NCBI GenBank assembly: GCA_963727575.1
Contig: CAVSIA010000032.1
Coordinates: forward strand, 1-64,000
DNA from: JAHQVI01 sp963727575
Lineage (GTDB): Bacteria > Pseudomonadota > Alphaproteobacteria > Rhizobiales > Rhodomicrobiaceae
Length of the DNA: 64,000 bases
Direction: 5' to 3'
Part shown: positions 63,808 through 64,000 of the stretch, one piece after another
Numbering within the stretch: the stretch's first letter is position 1
Layout of the letters: every line of letters begins with the position of its first letter
Notes under the pieces: model-generated
Databases searched by the model: none
Told to the model about the DNA's origin: nothing
Seen by the model: the letters and a program-made list of their open reading frames with translations, nothing else
Program-made: the position numbers and the translations under genes

Positions 63808-64000
63808 CGAATTCCGCCTCCCTGCTACTCGCCGCCAAACCCAATAATCTATAACGCAGATTGCCGCGTTTGCCGCGAGGATTTTCTGATGCGACAGATC
63901 AATGACCGCGCAGTAATAAATTGTTCGCTTTATTCGAAATCCGTTTGAAGGCACAGCGGAATATCAGCATAGGGAGGAAATTGTGCGTTGCCGGAGCCGC
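63808..64000. other. Promoter region of tetR and a divergent gene at the right edge
   Basis: This AT-rich region is followed by AGGGAGGAAA and a GTG at 63983, which may be the start of a plus-strand gene cut by the window end. Too little is present to identify it. Confidence 0.4.

Overview
The window looks like chromosomal DNA of a GC-rich alphaproteobacterium, most likely of the order Hyphomicrobiales (Rhizobiales). Supporting signs are the run twin-TM protein / PduO-type cobalamin adenosyltransferase / rhomboid / etfBA / 3-hydroxyacyl-CoA dehydrogenase, an OlsB-type ornithine-lipid acyltransferase, an IalB-like periplasmic protein, a SoeABC-like molybdoenzyme, a split PTS dihydroxyacetone kinase, and promoters of the sigma-EcfG general stress type. 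The genus cannot be fixed from the sequence alone.

Layout. 0.6-10.5 kb: surface-glycan genes. A Gtr-type set (GtrB-like polyprenyl-phosphate glycosyltransferase, GtrA flippase, GtrII-like membrane transferase) is interleaved with an amino-sugar pathway (DegT aminotransferase plus a WxcM-like ketoisomerase/acetyltransferase), followed by a 1161-residue sulfotransferase-GT2-GT4 fusion. 11-20.3 kb: tRNA-Ser(GCU), a lone TonB-C protein, a TrmH/SpoU methyltransferase, IalB-like protein, rlmN, small membrane proteins, a PagL-like lipid A deacylase, PduO, rhomboid, etfBA and hbd. 20.8-26.2 kb: carA, tesB, a UbiH-type hydroxylase, a Trm112-like protein and olsB. 26.3-34.8 kb: a large Ala/Pro-rich membrane-anchored protein of unknown function with a CoxE-like VWA gene, a DUF262/DUF1524 (GmrSD-like) gene, an ECF sigma/anti-sigma pair, and an EF-hand protein with a 7x GGGQQA linker. 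35.2-40.2 kb: a Gld-type ABC exporter with permease and GldG fused, plus a DUF4340 protein. 40.8-47 kb: a DUF6455 gene, SoeABC-like sulfite dehydrogenase genes and a divergent LysR regulator. 47-57.5 kb: one long operon encoding an ABC importer, the DhaKLM kinase and its own HPr and enzyme I. 57.7-63.8 kb: a stress block (AI-2E family transporter, single-domain response regulator, SDR, PRC-barrel protein, YihY protein). Each of these five genes has a match or near match to GGAAC-N16/17-CGTT upstream. A TetR regulator ends the window.

Quality caveat. About 20 genes, including housekeeping genes such as rlmN and etfA, are broken by 1-nt shifts after which coding resumes perfectly in another frame. 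Most shifts have the sign of a single inserted base. I read this as uncorrected indel error in the assembly, so frameshifted genes are annotated over their full reconstructed span.

How the genes work together. The glycan block should make and attach an N-acetylated 3-amino-3,6-dideoxyhexose to surface polysaccharide. The ABC/Dha operon couples uptake of a small polyol or triose to PEP-driven phosphorylation of dihydroxyacetone. The last block looks like a small general-stress regulon.
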